A stretch of 64,000 nucleotides of DNA. Origin: Mycolicibacterium arenosum. Lineage in GTDB: Bacteria > Actinomycetota > Actinomycetes > Mycobacteriales > Mycobacteriaceae. Positions 1-7,030 of the stretch are shown one piece after another. The first letter of the stretch is position 1. Each line of letters starts with the position of its first letter. The position numbers were made by a program, and so were the translations under genes. The stretch covers positions 1-64,000 of the forward strand of contig NZ_JANDBD010000015.1 of NCBI RefSeq assembly GCF_024320865.1, in the 5' to 3' direction. Below the pieces are notes generated by a model. It did no database searches. It was not told the DNA's origin and saw only the letters and a program-made list of their open reading frames with translations.

Positions 1-7
1 GTGAACC

Positions 8-72
8 ACGAAGACCTCCGAGGTGAGTTGGTGCGTTCCTAGACAGCTCGCACTTCACCCGGAGGTCTTCGT
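8..72. repeat. Long imperfect inverted repeat at the left edge
   Basis: Arms ACGAAGACCTCCG (8-20) and CGGAGGTCTTCGT (60-72) are perfect reverse complements. Pairing continues inward imperfectly (GGTGA with TCACC, GTGCG with CGCAC). A short TTG frame (76-120) with no recognisable product follows. The layout resembles the end or leader of an insertion sequence whose body would lie left of the window, but no transposase is visible, so this is only a guess. A structured leader or terminator of an upstream gene is the alternative. Confidence 0.4.
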
Positions 73-140
73 CTTGTCACCTCACCACGCCGTCACCAAC
101 GTCCGTGGTCAGTACACCTAGCCCAGGTCGAGCCCGATGC

Positions 141-170
141 GGCGCCCCCACCGATTTCGGTGGGGGCGCC
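141..170. terminator. Strong GC hairpin, terminator-like
   Basis: A perfect 13-bp stem (141-153 with 158-170) encloses an ATTT loop. It is followed on the plus strand by GTTTCGTCGT, only a weak T tract. It probably insulates the gene at 214 from whatever lies upstream. Confidence 0.55.
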
Positions 171-200
171 GTTTCGTCGTTGCCGCGGCGGGGCTCCGCC

Positions 201-206
201 TAGCAT
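201..206 (+). promoter_or_regulatory. -10 box TAGCAT, leaderless promoter of the epimerase gene
   Basis: TAGCAT fits the mycobacterial TANNNT -10 and lies 7 nt before the ATG at 214, so the transcript probably begins at the start codon. This supports 214 as the start rather than the in-frame upstream codon at 160. Confidence 0.45.
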
Positions 207-213
207 CGGGCAG

Positions 214-1116
214 ATGCGCGGCTTCAAGATCCTCATCACCGGACCGACCGGCCAGGTGGCCGCACCCCTCGCCAAGGCGCTGGCCGCCGACAACGAGGTG
301 TGGGGTATCGCCCGGTTCAGCGACCCGACGGCTCGGGCCGACCTCGAGTCCGCCGGAATCCGTTGCGAGACCGTTAATCTCGCAAGCGGCGACTTCACGG
401 CGCTCCCGTCCGATTTCGACTACGTGCTGAACCTCGCGGTGGCCAAGAGCGGCCGCTGGCACAAGGACCTCGCGGCCAACGCGGAGTCGGTGGGCCTGTT
501 GATGGCCCACTGCGCCGATGCACGGGCCTTCCTGCACTGTTCGTCGGCCGCCGTGTACGACCCGCCCGATGACGAACCACGCACCGAGGACACCGCCCTC
601 GGTGACAACCACAAGTCCCTGTTCCCCACGTACTCGATCTCGAAGATCGCCGGCGAAGTGGTCGCACGGACGATGGCGCGCGCCCTCGGTGTTCCGACGA
701 TCATCGCCCGGCTCAACGTGCCGTACGGCGACAACGGCGGGTGGCCGTTCTACCAGATGGAGATGATGCTCGCGGGCATGCCGATTCCGGTCCCGCCCGG
801 CGGACCCGCCCGCTACAACCCCATTCACGAGGACGACGTGATCGCCACTCTGCCGAGGATGCTCGACGCCGCCTCGGTCCCGGCGACGACGGTGAACTGG
901 TGTGGCGATCAGACTGTGAGCCTGCAGGATTGGTGTTCCTACATCGGCGAGTTGGTGGGCCGCGAGCCGGAGTTCCAGGAGAGCGACCAGGCCCTGCGCG
1001 GCGGCCCCACCGACGTGACCCGGATGCACGAGCTGGTCGGCGGGACCACCGTCGACTGGCGGGACGGCATCCGCCGGATGGTGACGACGTTCCATCCCGA
1101 GTTGGTCGGCGGCTAG
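214..1116 (+). CDS. NAD-dependent epimerase/dehydratase (extended SDR)
   Basis: The 300-residue protein begins with a beta strand and the Rossmann motif TGPTGQVAAPLAKAL, an extended-SDR variant of GxxGxxG. A conserved SSAAVYD stretch and YSISK (catalytic YxxxK) follow near the middle. This identifies a cytoplasmic NAD(P)-binding SDR of the epimerase family acting on a sugar nucleotide or other carbonyl substrate; the substrate cannot be read from sequence. The ATG at 214 follows a -10 box by 7 nt. Its stop codon overlaps the stop of the convergent gene by 4 nt. Confidence 0.8.
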   Translation: MRGFKILITGPTGQVAAPLAKALAADNEVWGIARFSDPTARADLESAGIRCETVNLASGDFTALPSDFDYVLNLAVAKSGRWHKDLAANAESVGLLMAHCADARAFLHCSSAAVYDPPDDEPRTEDTALGDNHKSLFPTYSISKIAGEVVARTMARALGVPTIIARLNVPYGDNGGWPFYQMEMMLAGMPIPVPPGGPARYNPIHEDDVIATLPRMLDAASVPATTVNWCGDQTVSLQDWCSYIGELVGREPEFQESDQALRGGPTDVTRMHELVGGTTVDWRDGIRRMVTTFHPELVGG

Positions 1117-2018
1117 GACACCCCCTCCGTGTAGAGCCCTGCTTTGAGGTCCTCGAGCAGCGTCGGATGGGTGGGCTCCCAGCCCAGCAGCGTCCGAGTA
1201 CGCTCGCTCGACGTCGGGTTGTCCAGTGCCGCAATGGCACCCACGAAGCCGAGCTCGTCGAGCGCCTGCTCGGGCGTAACGCTGCGCACCGGAACGTCGA
1301 GTTGATCGGCGATCCCCGCAGCGATGTCCCTTAAGGCGATCCCCTGCTCTGCGACTCCGTGCAACCGTGTCCCCGCGGGAGCCGATTCCAACGCCAACCG
1401 GTACAGGTGCGCCGCATCGAGGTTGTGCACCGCGGGCCACCGGTTCGAACCGTCGCCGATGTAGAGCGACCGGCCGCGCTCGCGCGCGTTCGCCACGAGT
1501 CGCGGGACGAAACCGTGATGGTCGGTGGGGCCGTGCACGGTCGGGGCCAGGCGGATGACCGCCGATCGCACGCCGCGGTCGACCAGCGAGACGGTTGCGA
1601 GTTCGGATGCGACCCGCGGCCCGGACGGATCGACCGCGGAGTCCTCGGTGCCCAGCGCGCCGGTCCCTCCGAAGGCCAGCATCGCCGTGCCGGACGTGTT
1701 CACGAACGGCTTGTTCGAGCCAGCCAGCGCGGACCCCATCGCCTCGACTGCGCGCAGGTCGGTCTCCGCGGCGGCCTGGTAGTCGGTGAAGTCGTGGATG
1801 AACGCCAAGTGGATGACGCCGTCCGCATCCGATGCGCCCGCGGCGAGCACGTCGAGATCCTCCAGGCTGCCCTGTCGGACCCCCGCACCCGCGGCCCGCA
1901 ACGCCTCGGCCGACGCGTCCGACCTCGCCAGACCGGTGACCCGGTGACCGGCGCCGAGCAGTTCGGCGACCACCAGCGACCCGATGTGCCCGCTGGCTCC
2001 GGTGACGAATACGTGCAT
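1113..2018 (-). CDS. NAD(P)-binding SDR oxidoreductase, TetR-linked
   Basis: The 301-residue protein opens with MHVFVTGASGHIGS, the extended-SDR nucleotide site, and is a full-length atypical/extended SDR (NmrA or YwnB-like) with no signal peptide. An AAGGAG ribosome site precedes the ATG at 2018. It is divergent from the TetR gene at 2106. Two operator-like repeats and a TAGGGT -10 box (2061-2066, minus strand) lie between them, so it is very likely repressed by that TetR. The substrate is unknown; an aldehyde or ketone stress compound is a reasonable inference. Confidence 0.8.
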   Translation of the reverse strand: MHVFVTGASGHIGSLVVAELLGAGHRVTGLARSDASAEALRAAGAGVRQGSLEDLDVLAAGASDADGVIHLAFIHDFTDYQAAAETDLRAVEAMGSALAGSNKPFVNTSGTAMLAFGGTGALGTEDSAVDPSGPRVASELATVSLVDRGVRSAVIRLAPTVHGPTDHHGFVPRLVANARERGRSLYIGDGSNRWPAVHNLDAAHLYRLALESAPAGTRLHGVAEQGIALRDIAAGIADQLDVPVRSVTPEQALDELGFVGAIAALDNPTSSERTRTLLGWEPTHPTLLEDLKAGLYTEGVS

Positions 2019-2034
2019 GACCTTCTCCTTCGTG

Positions 2035-2099
2035 GGTGATGTCAGTTGATGACATCACCGACCCTACGCGTGATGTCAGTTGCTGTCATCACCTAGACT
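2035..2099. promoter_or_regulatory. Twin TetR operators and divergent promoters
   Basis: A perfect palindrome GGTGATGTCA-gttga-TGACATCACC occupies 2035-2059. A second, degenerate copy (TGATGTCA-gttgc-TGTCATCACC) lies at 2071-2093. The 12-mer TGATGTCAGTTG is directly repeated at 2037 and 2071. The SDR -10 (TAGGGT, minus strand, 2061-2066) sits between the two copies, and the TetR -10 (TAGACT, 2094-2099) abuts the second. TAGACT is 6 nt from the TetR ATG, implying a leaderless, autorepressed transcript. Confidence 0.75.
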
Positions 2100-2105
2100 T
2101 CCCGC

Positions 2106-2666
2106 ATGGGTCGCTGGGAGCCGGACGCGCAGGGCCGCCTGGAGCAGGCGGCCCTGGAGCTGTACCTGGAGCACGGCTTCGATCGAACGACGGTCGCCGA
2201 GATCGCCGCGCGGGCCGGCCTCACCGAGCGCACGTTCTTCCGGCACTTCGCCGACAAGCGCGAGGTGCTGTTTCGCGGCGAGGTGCTCGCCAACGCCATG
2301 GCGGCTGCCGTCGATGCCGCACCGGAATCGACGGCACCGCTGGATGCGGTGGTCGCCGCACTCGAGTCGACGTCGGACTTCTTCGCCGATCGCCGCCAGC
2401 ACGCCCGTCAGCGCCAGGTGGTCATCAACGCGAATCCCGCACTGCAGGAACGCGAACTCATCAAACTCGCGTCGCTGGCCGCGACGATGGCCGACGCGTT
2501 ACGCAGACGCGGCGTGGCGTCCGCGACGGCCAGCCTGGTGGCCGAGGCGGGCATCGCCGTGTTCAAGGTCGCCTTCGAGAGCTGGTTGGTCGACGACGCC
2601 GAGGACTCGCTGGCCGAGCACATCCGCACATCGCTCGACGACCTCAGGTCCGCGACTCACCCCTGA
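2106..2666 (+). CDS. TetR-family transcriptional repressor
   Basis: The 186-residue protein carries an N-terminal TetR helix-turn-helix (about residues 12-58, with TTVAEIAARAGLTERTFFRHF) and a variable all-helical ligand domain. It is divergent from the SDR at 2018, with palindromic operators between. The expected model is that it represses both genes until a small ligand binds. The leaderless start is supported by TAGACT 6 nt upstream. Its 3' end overlaps the convergent gene at 2644 by 23 nt. Confidence 0.9.
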   Translation: MGRWEPDAQGRLEQAALELYLEHGFDRTTVAEIAARAGLTERTFFRHFADKREVLFRGEVLANAMAAAVDAAPESTAPLDAVVAALESTSDFFADRRQHARQRQVVINANPALQERELIKLASLAATMADALRRRGVASATASLVAEAGIAVFKVAFESWLVDDAEDSLAEHIRTSLDDLRSATHP

Positions 2667-3414
2667 GCTCCGCCCACGCCGAATCCGCCTCCGCGAGTTC
2701 GTTATTCGCGTCCTGAAGCTGCTGCTCCGCATCGTGCACGGCCTGCTCGGCGACGGCGAGCGTTTCGAGTAGCCTCTCGTACCGGCGGCGGGCCGTCGCG
2801 AGCACCGACGTCCCGTCCGCCACCGCCGCCTCGGCGTTGGCGTGCCGCTTCTCCGCAGAGCGCAGTTCGGCCTTCGACACCCGCGGAGGTTTCGGCTCCG
2901 CGACGAGGTCGGGCCGTGCGGTGTCGGTCGACGCGTCGGCGAGCGAGGCGCCGAAATCGCCGAACCCCGACCACTGTTCGGCCTTGACCAGCCGCCCCAG
3001 CCGAGCCGCCACCTCCGGATCGGCGATCGCGGCCTGCAACGTCTCCGTGACGTCGCCGCGCAGTGCCGCACTCGGATCGGCGAGTGCCGCGGCCGCGAAC
3101 GCGGCACGAACCAGATCCGTCACCAGTCGACGCTGCAGCGTCGTCAGCTCGCGAATGCGTGCGCCGTCCATCGCGGAATGCGCGGCCCGAAGCTCCGAGG
3201 TCATCTCCGTCAACCGGGTCCTCGCCGTCGAATCCGTGCGGACGAGGTTGTTGACCACCCACGCCGCGGCCGTCGGGCGCCGCGCGTGTGCGATCTCCTT
3301 GGCCGCGTCCGAATCTCCGCGCTTCTTGGCGGCGGTCACCAATTGTGTGCGCAGCGCGGTGAACTCCTCGGGCACGACACCGTACAGCGTGTCGAGATCG
3401 GCCTGCAGCGTCAT
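2644..3414 (-). CDS. Conserved actinobacterial coiled-coil protein downstream of aldR
   Basis: This 256-residue soluble protein is rich in Ala, Glu and Arg. The N-terminal half contains the conserved stretch AHARRPTAAAWVVNN, and the C-terminal third (about 180-250) is a long heptad-like helix with alternating Ala, Glu and Arg. No catalytic motif is visible and I do not know its function. The ATG at 3414 overlaps the aldR stop in an ATGA, so it is co-transcribed and translationally coupled with aldR. An upstream extension to 3759 only overlaps aldR in another frame and is rejected. Confidence 0.75.
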   Translation of the reverse strand: MTLQADLDTLYGVVPEEFTALRTQLVTAAKKRGDSDAAKEIAHARRPTAAAWVVNNLVRTDSTARTRLTEMTSELRAAHSAMDGARIRELTTLQRRLVTDLVRAAFAAAALADPSAALRGDVTETLQAAIADPEVAARLGRLVKAEQWSGFGDFGASLADASTDTARPDLVAEPKPPRVSKAELRSAEKRHANAEAAVADGTSVLATARRRYERLLETLAVAEQAVHDAEQQLQDANNELAEADSAWAELRGESRT

Positions 3415-3926
3415 AGCGGCGACGCTCCGCGCAGGTGCTCGAAGATCAGCGACGTCTGCGTACCCGCGACGTCGGCGTCGGCGTTGAGGTTCTGTACCAC
3501 GAACGACCTCAGATCGTCGGTGTCCCGCGCGGCCACGTGCAGGATGAAGTCGTCGGCGCCCGCGAGGAAGTACACCTCCATCACCTGGGGGCGACGGCGG
3601 ATGTGCTGGATGAAGCTGTCGATCTTCCCGCGCGCGTTCGACTGCAGGCTCACCGAGATCATGGCCTGCAGCGACAGCCCGAGCGCCGCGGGATCGATAT
3701 CCGCGTAGAACCCCCGGATCACCCCGAGGTCCTGGAGCCGCCGCACCCGCCCGTGGCACGTCGACGCGGCGATGCCGACGAGGTCGGCCAGCGCGCTGTT
3801 CGGCATCCGGGCGTCGGTGTGCAGGGCGGTCAGAATGCGCCGGTCGATATCGTCGAGCGCCGCGGCCCGAACATTCTTCGGCGACACCGGCGCGTTGACG
3901 ACGATTTCCGATGATCTTGACGTCAT
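3411..3926 (-). CDS. aldR: Lrp/AsnC regulator of alanine dehydrogenase, AldR
   Basis: The 171-residue protein has an N-terminal Lrp/AsnC winged helix (about residues 25-75, DDIDRRILTALHTDARMPNS) and a C-terminal RAM/Lrp ligand domain (about 90-165). It is divergent from ald, as in M. tuberculosis and M. smegmatis, where AldR controls ald in response to alanine and other amino acids. The ATG at 3926 is 6 nt downstream of TAAAGT, so the mRNA is probably leaderless. The stop overlaps the next gene in ATGA. Confidence 0.92.
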   Translation of the reverse strand: MTSRSSEIVVNAPVSPKNVRAAALDDIDRRILTALHTDARMPNSALADLVGIAASTCHGRVRRLQDLGVIRGFYADIDPAALGLSLQAMISVSLQSNARGKIDSFIQHIRRRPQVMEVYFLAGADDFILHVAARDTDDLRSFVVQNLNADADVAGTQTSLIFEHLRGASPL

Positions 3927-3932
3927 GACACG

Positions 3933-3988
3933 ACTTTACCGAATCTTCGTCGTACTAATTGAGAAAGTGCCGAAGCTTCTTCACAATT
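3933..3988. promoter_or_regulatory. aldR -10 box and AldR-type inverted repeat before ald
   Basis: TAAAGT on the minus strand (3933-3938) is the aldR -10 box. An imperfect inverted repeat with outer arms AATTGAGAA and CTTCACAATT spans 3957-3988. Lrp proteins bind such AT-rich spaced half sites, so this is the best candidate AldR operator. The ald ribosome site GAGGAG lies at 4010-4015. Confidence 0.5.
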
Positions 3989-4020
3989 CTGGGTAACGCA
4001 TCGCCAATCGAGGAGCTGAA

Positions 4021-5136
4021 ATGCGCGTCGGAATCCCGACTGAGATCAAGAACAACGAATACCGCGTCGCCATCACCCCTGCGGGCGTGGCCGAGCTGAC
4101 GCACCGTGGACACGAGGTGCTCGTTCAAGCCGGCGCCGGCGAGGGCTCGGCGATCAGCGATACCGACTTCAAAGCCGTTGGCGCACAGATCACCAACACG
4201 GCCGACGAGGTGTGGGCCGAAGCGGATCTGCTGCTGAAGGTCAAGGAGCCCATCGAAGCCGAGTACGGCCGGATGCGCAAGGGGCAGACGCTGTTCACCT
4301 ACCTGCACTTGGCCGCCTCTAAGCCCTGCACCGACGCGCTGATGGCGTCGGGCACCACGTCGATCGCGTACGAGACCGTGCAGACCGCCGACGGCGCGCT
4401 GCCACTGCTCGCCCCGATGAGCGAGGTGGCCGGCCGACTGGCCGCGCAGGTCGGCGCGTACCACCTGATGCGCACCCACGGCGGACGCGGCGTGCTCATG
4501 GGCGGCGTCCCCGGCGTCGCCCCCGCCAACGTCGTCGTCATCGGCGGCGGCATGGCGGGCGACAACGCCGCCGCCGTCGCGAAGGGCATGGGCGCACGCG
4601 TCACCGTCTTCGACCTGAACATCAACACGCTGCGCAAGATCGACGCCGAGTACGGCGGCAGCATCGAGACGCGCTACTCCTCGCGCCTCGACCTCGAGGA
4701 CGCCGTGAAGCAGGCCGACCTGGTGATCGGCGCCGTCCTGGTGCCCGGCGCGAAGGCCCCCAAGCTCGTCACGAACGCGACTGTCGCGCACATGAAGTCG
4801 GGCTCGGTGCTGGTCGACATCGCGATCGACCAGGGTGGTTGCTTCGAGGACTCCCGGCCCACCACCCACGACGATCCCACGTTCGCGGTGCACGACACGC
4901 TGTTCTACTGCGTGGCCAACATGCCGGGCGCCGTCCCGCGCACGTCGACCTACGCGCTGACCAACGCGACGATGCCGTACGTGCTGAAACTGGCCGACAA
5001 GGGCTGGCAGGCCGCGTGCACGGCCGACGCCGCACTGGCGAAGGGCCTCTCGACCCACGACGGCGCGCTGCTCTCCGAGCAGGTCGCGGCCGACCTGGGC
5101 CTGCCGTTCACCGATCCGGCGAGCGTGCTGGCCTGA
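4021..5136 (+). CDS. ald: L-alanine dehydrogenase
   Basis: The enzyme reversibly deaminates L-alanine to pyruvate and ammonia with NAD, and in mycobacteria also reduces glyoxylate to glycine. The 371 residues match the family length. Substrate-binding Lys75 (LLKVKEP) and His96 (YLHLAAS) are present, and the NAD-binding VIGGGMAG lies near residue 175. A GAGGAG site precedes the ATG. It is divergent from aldR, with an inverted repeat between. The protein is a cytoplasmic hexamer, typically induced by alanine and by energy limitation. Confidence 0.97.
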   Translation: MRVGIPTEIKNNEYRVAITPAGVAELTHRGHEVLVQAGAGEGSAISDTDFKAVGAQITNTADEVWAEADLLLKVKEPIEAEYGRMRKGQTLFTYLHLAASKPCTDALMASGTTSIAYETVQTADGALPLLAPMSEVAGRLAAQVGAYHLMRTHGGRGVLMGGVPGVAPANVVVIGGGMAGDNAAAVAKGMGARVTVFDLNINTLRKIDAEYGGSIETRYSSRLDLEDAVKQADLVIGAVLVPGAKAPKLVTNATVAHMKSGSVLVDIAIDQGGCFEDSRPTTHDDPTFAVHDTLFYCVANMPGAVPRTSTYALTNATMPYVLKLADKGWQAACTADAALAKGLSTHDGALLSEQVAADLGLPFTDPASVLA

Positions 5137-5140
5137 TCGC

Positions 5141-5530
5141 CTAACCGAAAGCCTCCCCGTCCAGGTAGAACCAGCGACGGGCTCGCACAGCGAACCGGGA
5201 CCGCTCGTGAAGCGTCCCGGTTCGTTGGTTCTCCCGGTAGTAGGCGCGAAACTCGACCTCCCCCGTGTCGTCTCCGGGCTGGCCGTCGACGACGTCGATG
5301 ATCTCCAGCCCGAACCACTCCGGACCGCTGCCCGACACCGGTTCGGCCGACCGCGTGCGCGGGTGCCAGGTCGCCCAGATGTAGTCCGACCGCTCAGCCG
5401 CGTAGGCGCTGTAACGCGACCTCATCAACTCCTCGGCGGTCTCGGCGTGCCGTTCGCCGACGTGGAGGGGCAGACAGCAGCGTTGGTACTGGTCGCCGGT
5501 GCCGCAGGGACAGGGCTCATCGGGGCGCAT
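5141..5530 (-). CDS. SEC-C motif / YchJ-family protein
   Basis: The 129-residue protein begins MRPDEPCPCGTGDQYQRCC, a SEC-C zinc-binding motif, followed by the YchJ-type domain (AEELMRSRYSAYAAERSDYIWATWHP). The family is conserved but functionally undefined; the motif suggests zinc binding. The ATG at 5530 is placed directly before the Cys motif. It lies tail-to-tail with ald (5-nt gap) and head-to-head with the DUF4334 gene. Confidence 0.85.
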   Translation of the reverse strand: MRPDEPCPCGTGDQYQRCCLPLHVGERHAETAEELMRSRYSAYAAERSDYIWATWHPRTRSAEPVSGSGPEWFGLEIIDVVDGQPGDDTGEVEFRAYYRENQRTGTLHERSRFAVRARRWFYLDGEAFG

Positions 5531-5555
5531 TCGTCGAGTCTCCCTCGTGCGGTTC

Positions 5556-5576
5556 TTGACACCTGTCAAGTATGGT
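5556..5576. promoter_or_regulatory. Palindrome TTGACA-CC-TGTCAA next to a -10 box
   Basis: A perfect 14-bp palindrome (5556-5569) is followed by TATGGT (5571-5576), 6 nt before the ATG at 5583. TTGACA is too close to TATGGT to be its -35, so the palindrome is more likely an operator controlling the DUF4334 gene and perhaps the SEC-C gene. The binding protein is not identifiable here. Confidence 0.5.
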
Positions 5577-5582
5577 GTCGGC

Positions 5583-6134
5583 ATGTTGCTCTCCGACGTT
5601 CTGCCGAATGCGCCGACAGACACCGCCGACGCCCTGACCCTGTTCGACGCGGCCCCAGCGGTCGAGGCCGACGCGATGATCGGTACCTGGCATGGCGCCG
5701 AACTGCCCACCGGCCATCCGTTGGACGGTCTGCTGGCGGCGAGCGGGTGGTGGGGCAAGCAGTTCGTGGACGCCGAGACCGTGCACCCACTGCTGTTCCC
5801 CACCGGCGACGGCGCACTATGGGCGTTGAACCCCCTGCTCGCGTTCAGCGGCCTCGGAGTGGTGACCAAGCTGCCCGGTCTGCGCGGACGCGACTACCGT
5901 GGGGCGATCTCGGCCGCACGGCCCGCCCTGCAGACCCGGGCACCCAAGGCACGACTGCGCACGACGCGCTACCGCGGCGTCGACACCGCGACGATGATCT
6001 ACGACCAACTGCCCATCAACGACGTCTTCCGCAGGCTCGACGACGCCACCGTGCTCGGCGCGATGGACCTGCGCGGCTCGAAGGCGCCGTACTTCTTCGT
6101 CCTGAGACGCGACGACTCGCTGCCGGTCCGTTAG
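5583..6134 (+). CDS. GXWXG / DUF4334 domain protein
   Basis: The 183-residue soluble protein carries an N-terminal GXWXG motif (IGTWHGAELPTGHPLDGLL) and a C-terminal DUF4334 region (YRGVDTATMIYDQLPINDVFRRLDD...GAMDLRGSKAPYFFVLRRD). The family has no established activity. The start follows a -10 box by 6 nt; longer in-frame starts are not supported. The 3' end overlaps the beta-lactamase stop by 4 nt. Confidence 0.8.
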   Translation: MLLSDVLPNAPTDTADALTLFDAAPAVEADAMIGTWHGAELPTGHPLDGLLAASGWWGKQFVDAETVHPLLFPTGDGALWALNPLLAFSGLGVVTKLPGLRGRDYRGAISAARPALQTRAPKARLRTTRYRGVDTATMIYDQLPINDVFRRLDDATVLGAMDLRGSKAPYFFVLRRDDSLPVR

Positions 6135-7030
6135 CCGCTGACGTAGGGCAGCACGAGGGTCGCGAGCTCACCGATCAGCGGCCGCAGGTTCTCCGCCTTC
6201 GGATCGTCGGTGCGCGAACGGGTCATGAACGCCAACAGGATTCGCTGCCCCTGCGGGCCGTAGACCACACCGACGTCGTTGGTGCTGCCGTAGTCGCCGC
6301 TGCCGGTCTTGTCCGCGCTGGTCCAGCCGGGAGGCAGGCCGGCCCGCATGCTCGACGTCTGATTCGCGCGCATCCAGTCCTCGAGTTGTCGCCGCTGACC
6401 GCCGAGGGCCTCGCCGACGAGCAGACTCCGGTATCCGGAACCGAGCGCACGCGGCGTGCTGCTGTCGCGCGGATCGCCGGGGATCGCGGAGTTCAACTCG
6501 ATCTCCCAGCGATCCAGCCGGGTCCTGTCGTCGCCGATGGTGCGCGCGAAATCGGTGATGCGCGACGGCCCGCCGATGATCCGCAGCAGCCAGTTGCCCG
6601 CCGCGTTGTCGCTGCGGGTCAACGCCGCCTCGCATAACTCGGCGATGGTCATGTTCTGTCCGACCCTGGTCTCGGTGACGGGCGAATTGGGCTTGATGTC
6701 AACGGGTTCGATGCTCACCGCGTCGGTCAGGTTCAGTTCGCCAGCCGTCGCCTTCTGCAGCACGCGCGCGGCGGCGTACGCCTTGAACGTCGAACACATG
6801 GCGAACGGGTCGTTGGCGCGGTGTTCGACGAATCGATCCGAGTCGACGTCGGCGGCGAACACCCCGACATAGGCGTTGTGCCGCTTCTCCAGTGCGTCGA
6901 TGCGTTCGGCGAACGGGGGAAGCGGCTCAGCCGGATCCGACGCCGACGGCTCCGACGGTTGCGGGGAGCACGCCGTCAGGACAACCAGCGTGCCCCCACC
7001 GATGAGAAGGCGGCGCCGCGAGACGTCCAT
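6131..7030 (-). CDS. bla: Class A beta-lactamase, lipoprotein
   Basis: The 299-residue enzyme hydrolyses beta-lactams through an active-site serine. S80-T-F-K83, S140-D-N142, E176-x-x-L-N180 and K241-T-G243 are all present and correctly ordered. The N terminus MDVSRRRLLIGGGTLVVLTAC combines a twin-arginine motif with a lipobox at Cys21, so Tat export and lipid anchoring outside the membrane are likely, as for mycobacterial BlaC/BlaS. The ATG overlaps the pepR stop as TGATG, so its translation is coupled to the pepR-gpsI transcript. A dedicated regulator is not visible. Confidence 0.95.
   Translation of the reverse strand: MDVSRRRLLIGGGTLVVLTACSPQPSEPSASDPAEPLPPFAERIDALEKRHNAYVGVFAADVDSDRFVEHRANDPFAMCSTFKAYAAARVLQKATAGELNLTDAVSIEPVDIKPNSPVTETRVGQNMTIAELCEAALTRSDNAAGNWLLRIIGGPSRITDFARTIGDDRTRLDRWEIELNSAIPGDPRDSSTPRALGSGYRSLLVGEALGGQRRQLEDWMRANQTSSMRAGLPPGWTSADKTGSGDYGSTNDVGVVYGPQGQRILLAFMTRSRTDDPKAENLRPLIGELATLVLPYVSG

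Noticed and set aside
1..120. A transposase start in the short TTG frame at 76-120
   Set aside because: The frame ends after 14 residues with no recognisable transposase sequence; only the inverted repeat is reported.
118..2058. A 646-codon minus-strand frame across the first two genes
   Set aside because: It crosses two real genes and their intergenic terminator region; the Arg/Gly-rich translation is an artefact.
5556..5561. TTGACA as the -35 box of the DUF4334 promoter
   Set aside because: The spacing to TATGGT is 9 nt, far below the usual 16-18, and the sequence is one arm of a perfect palindrome.
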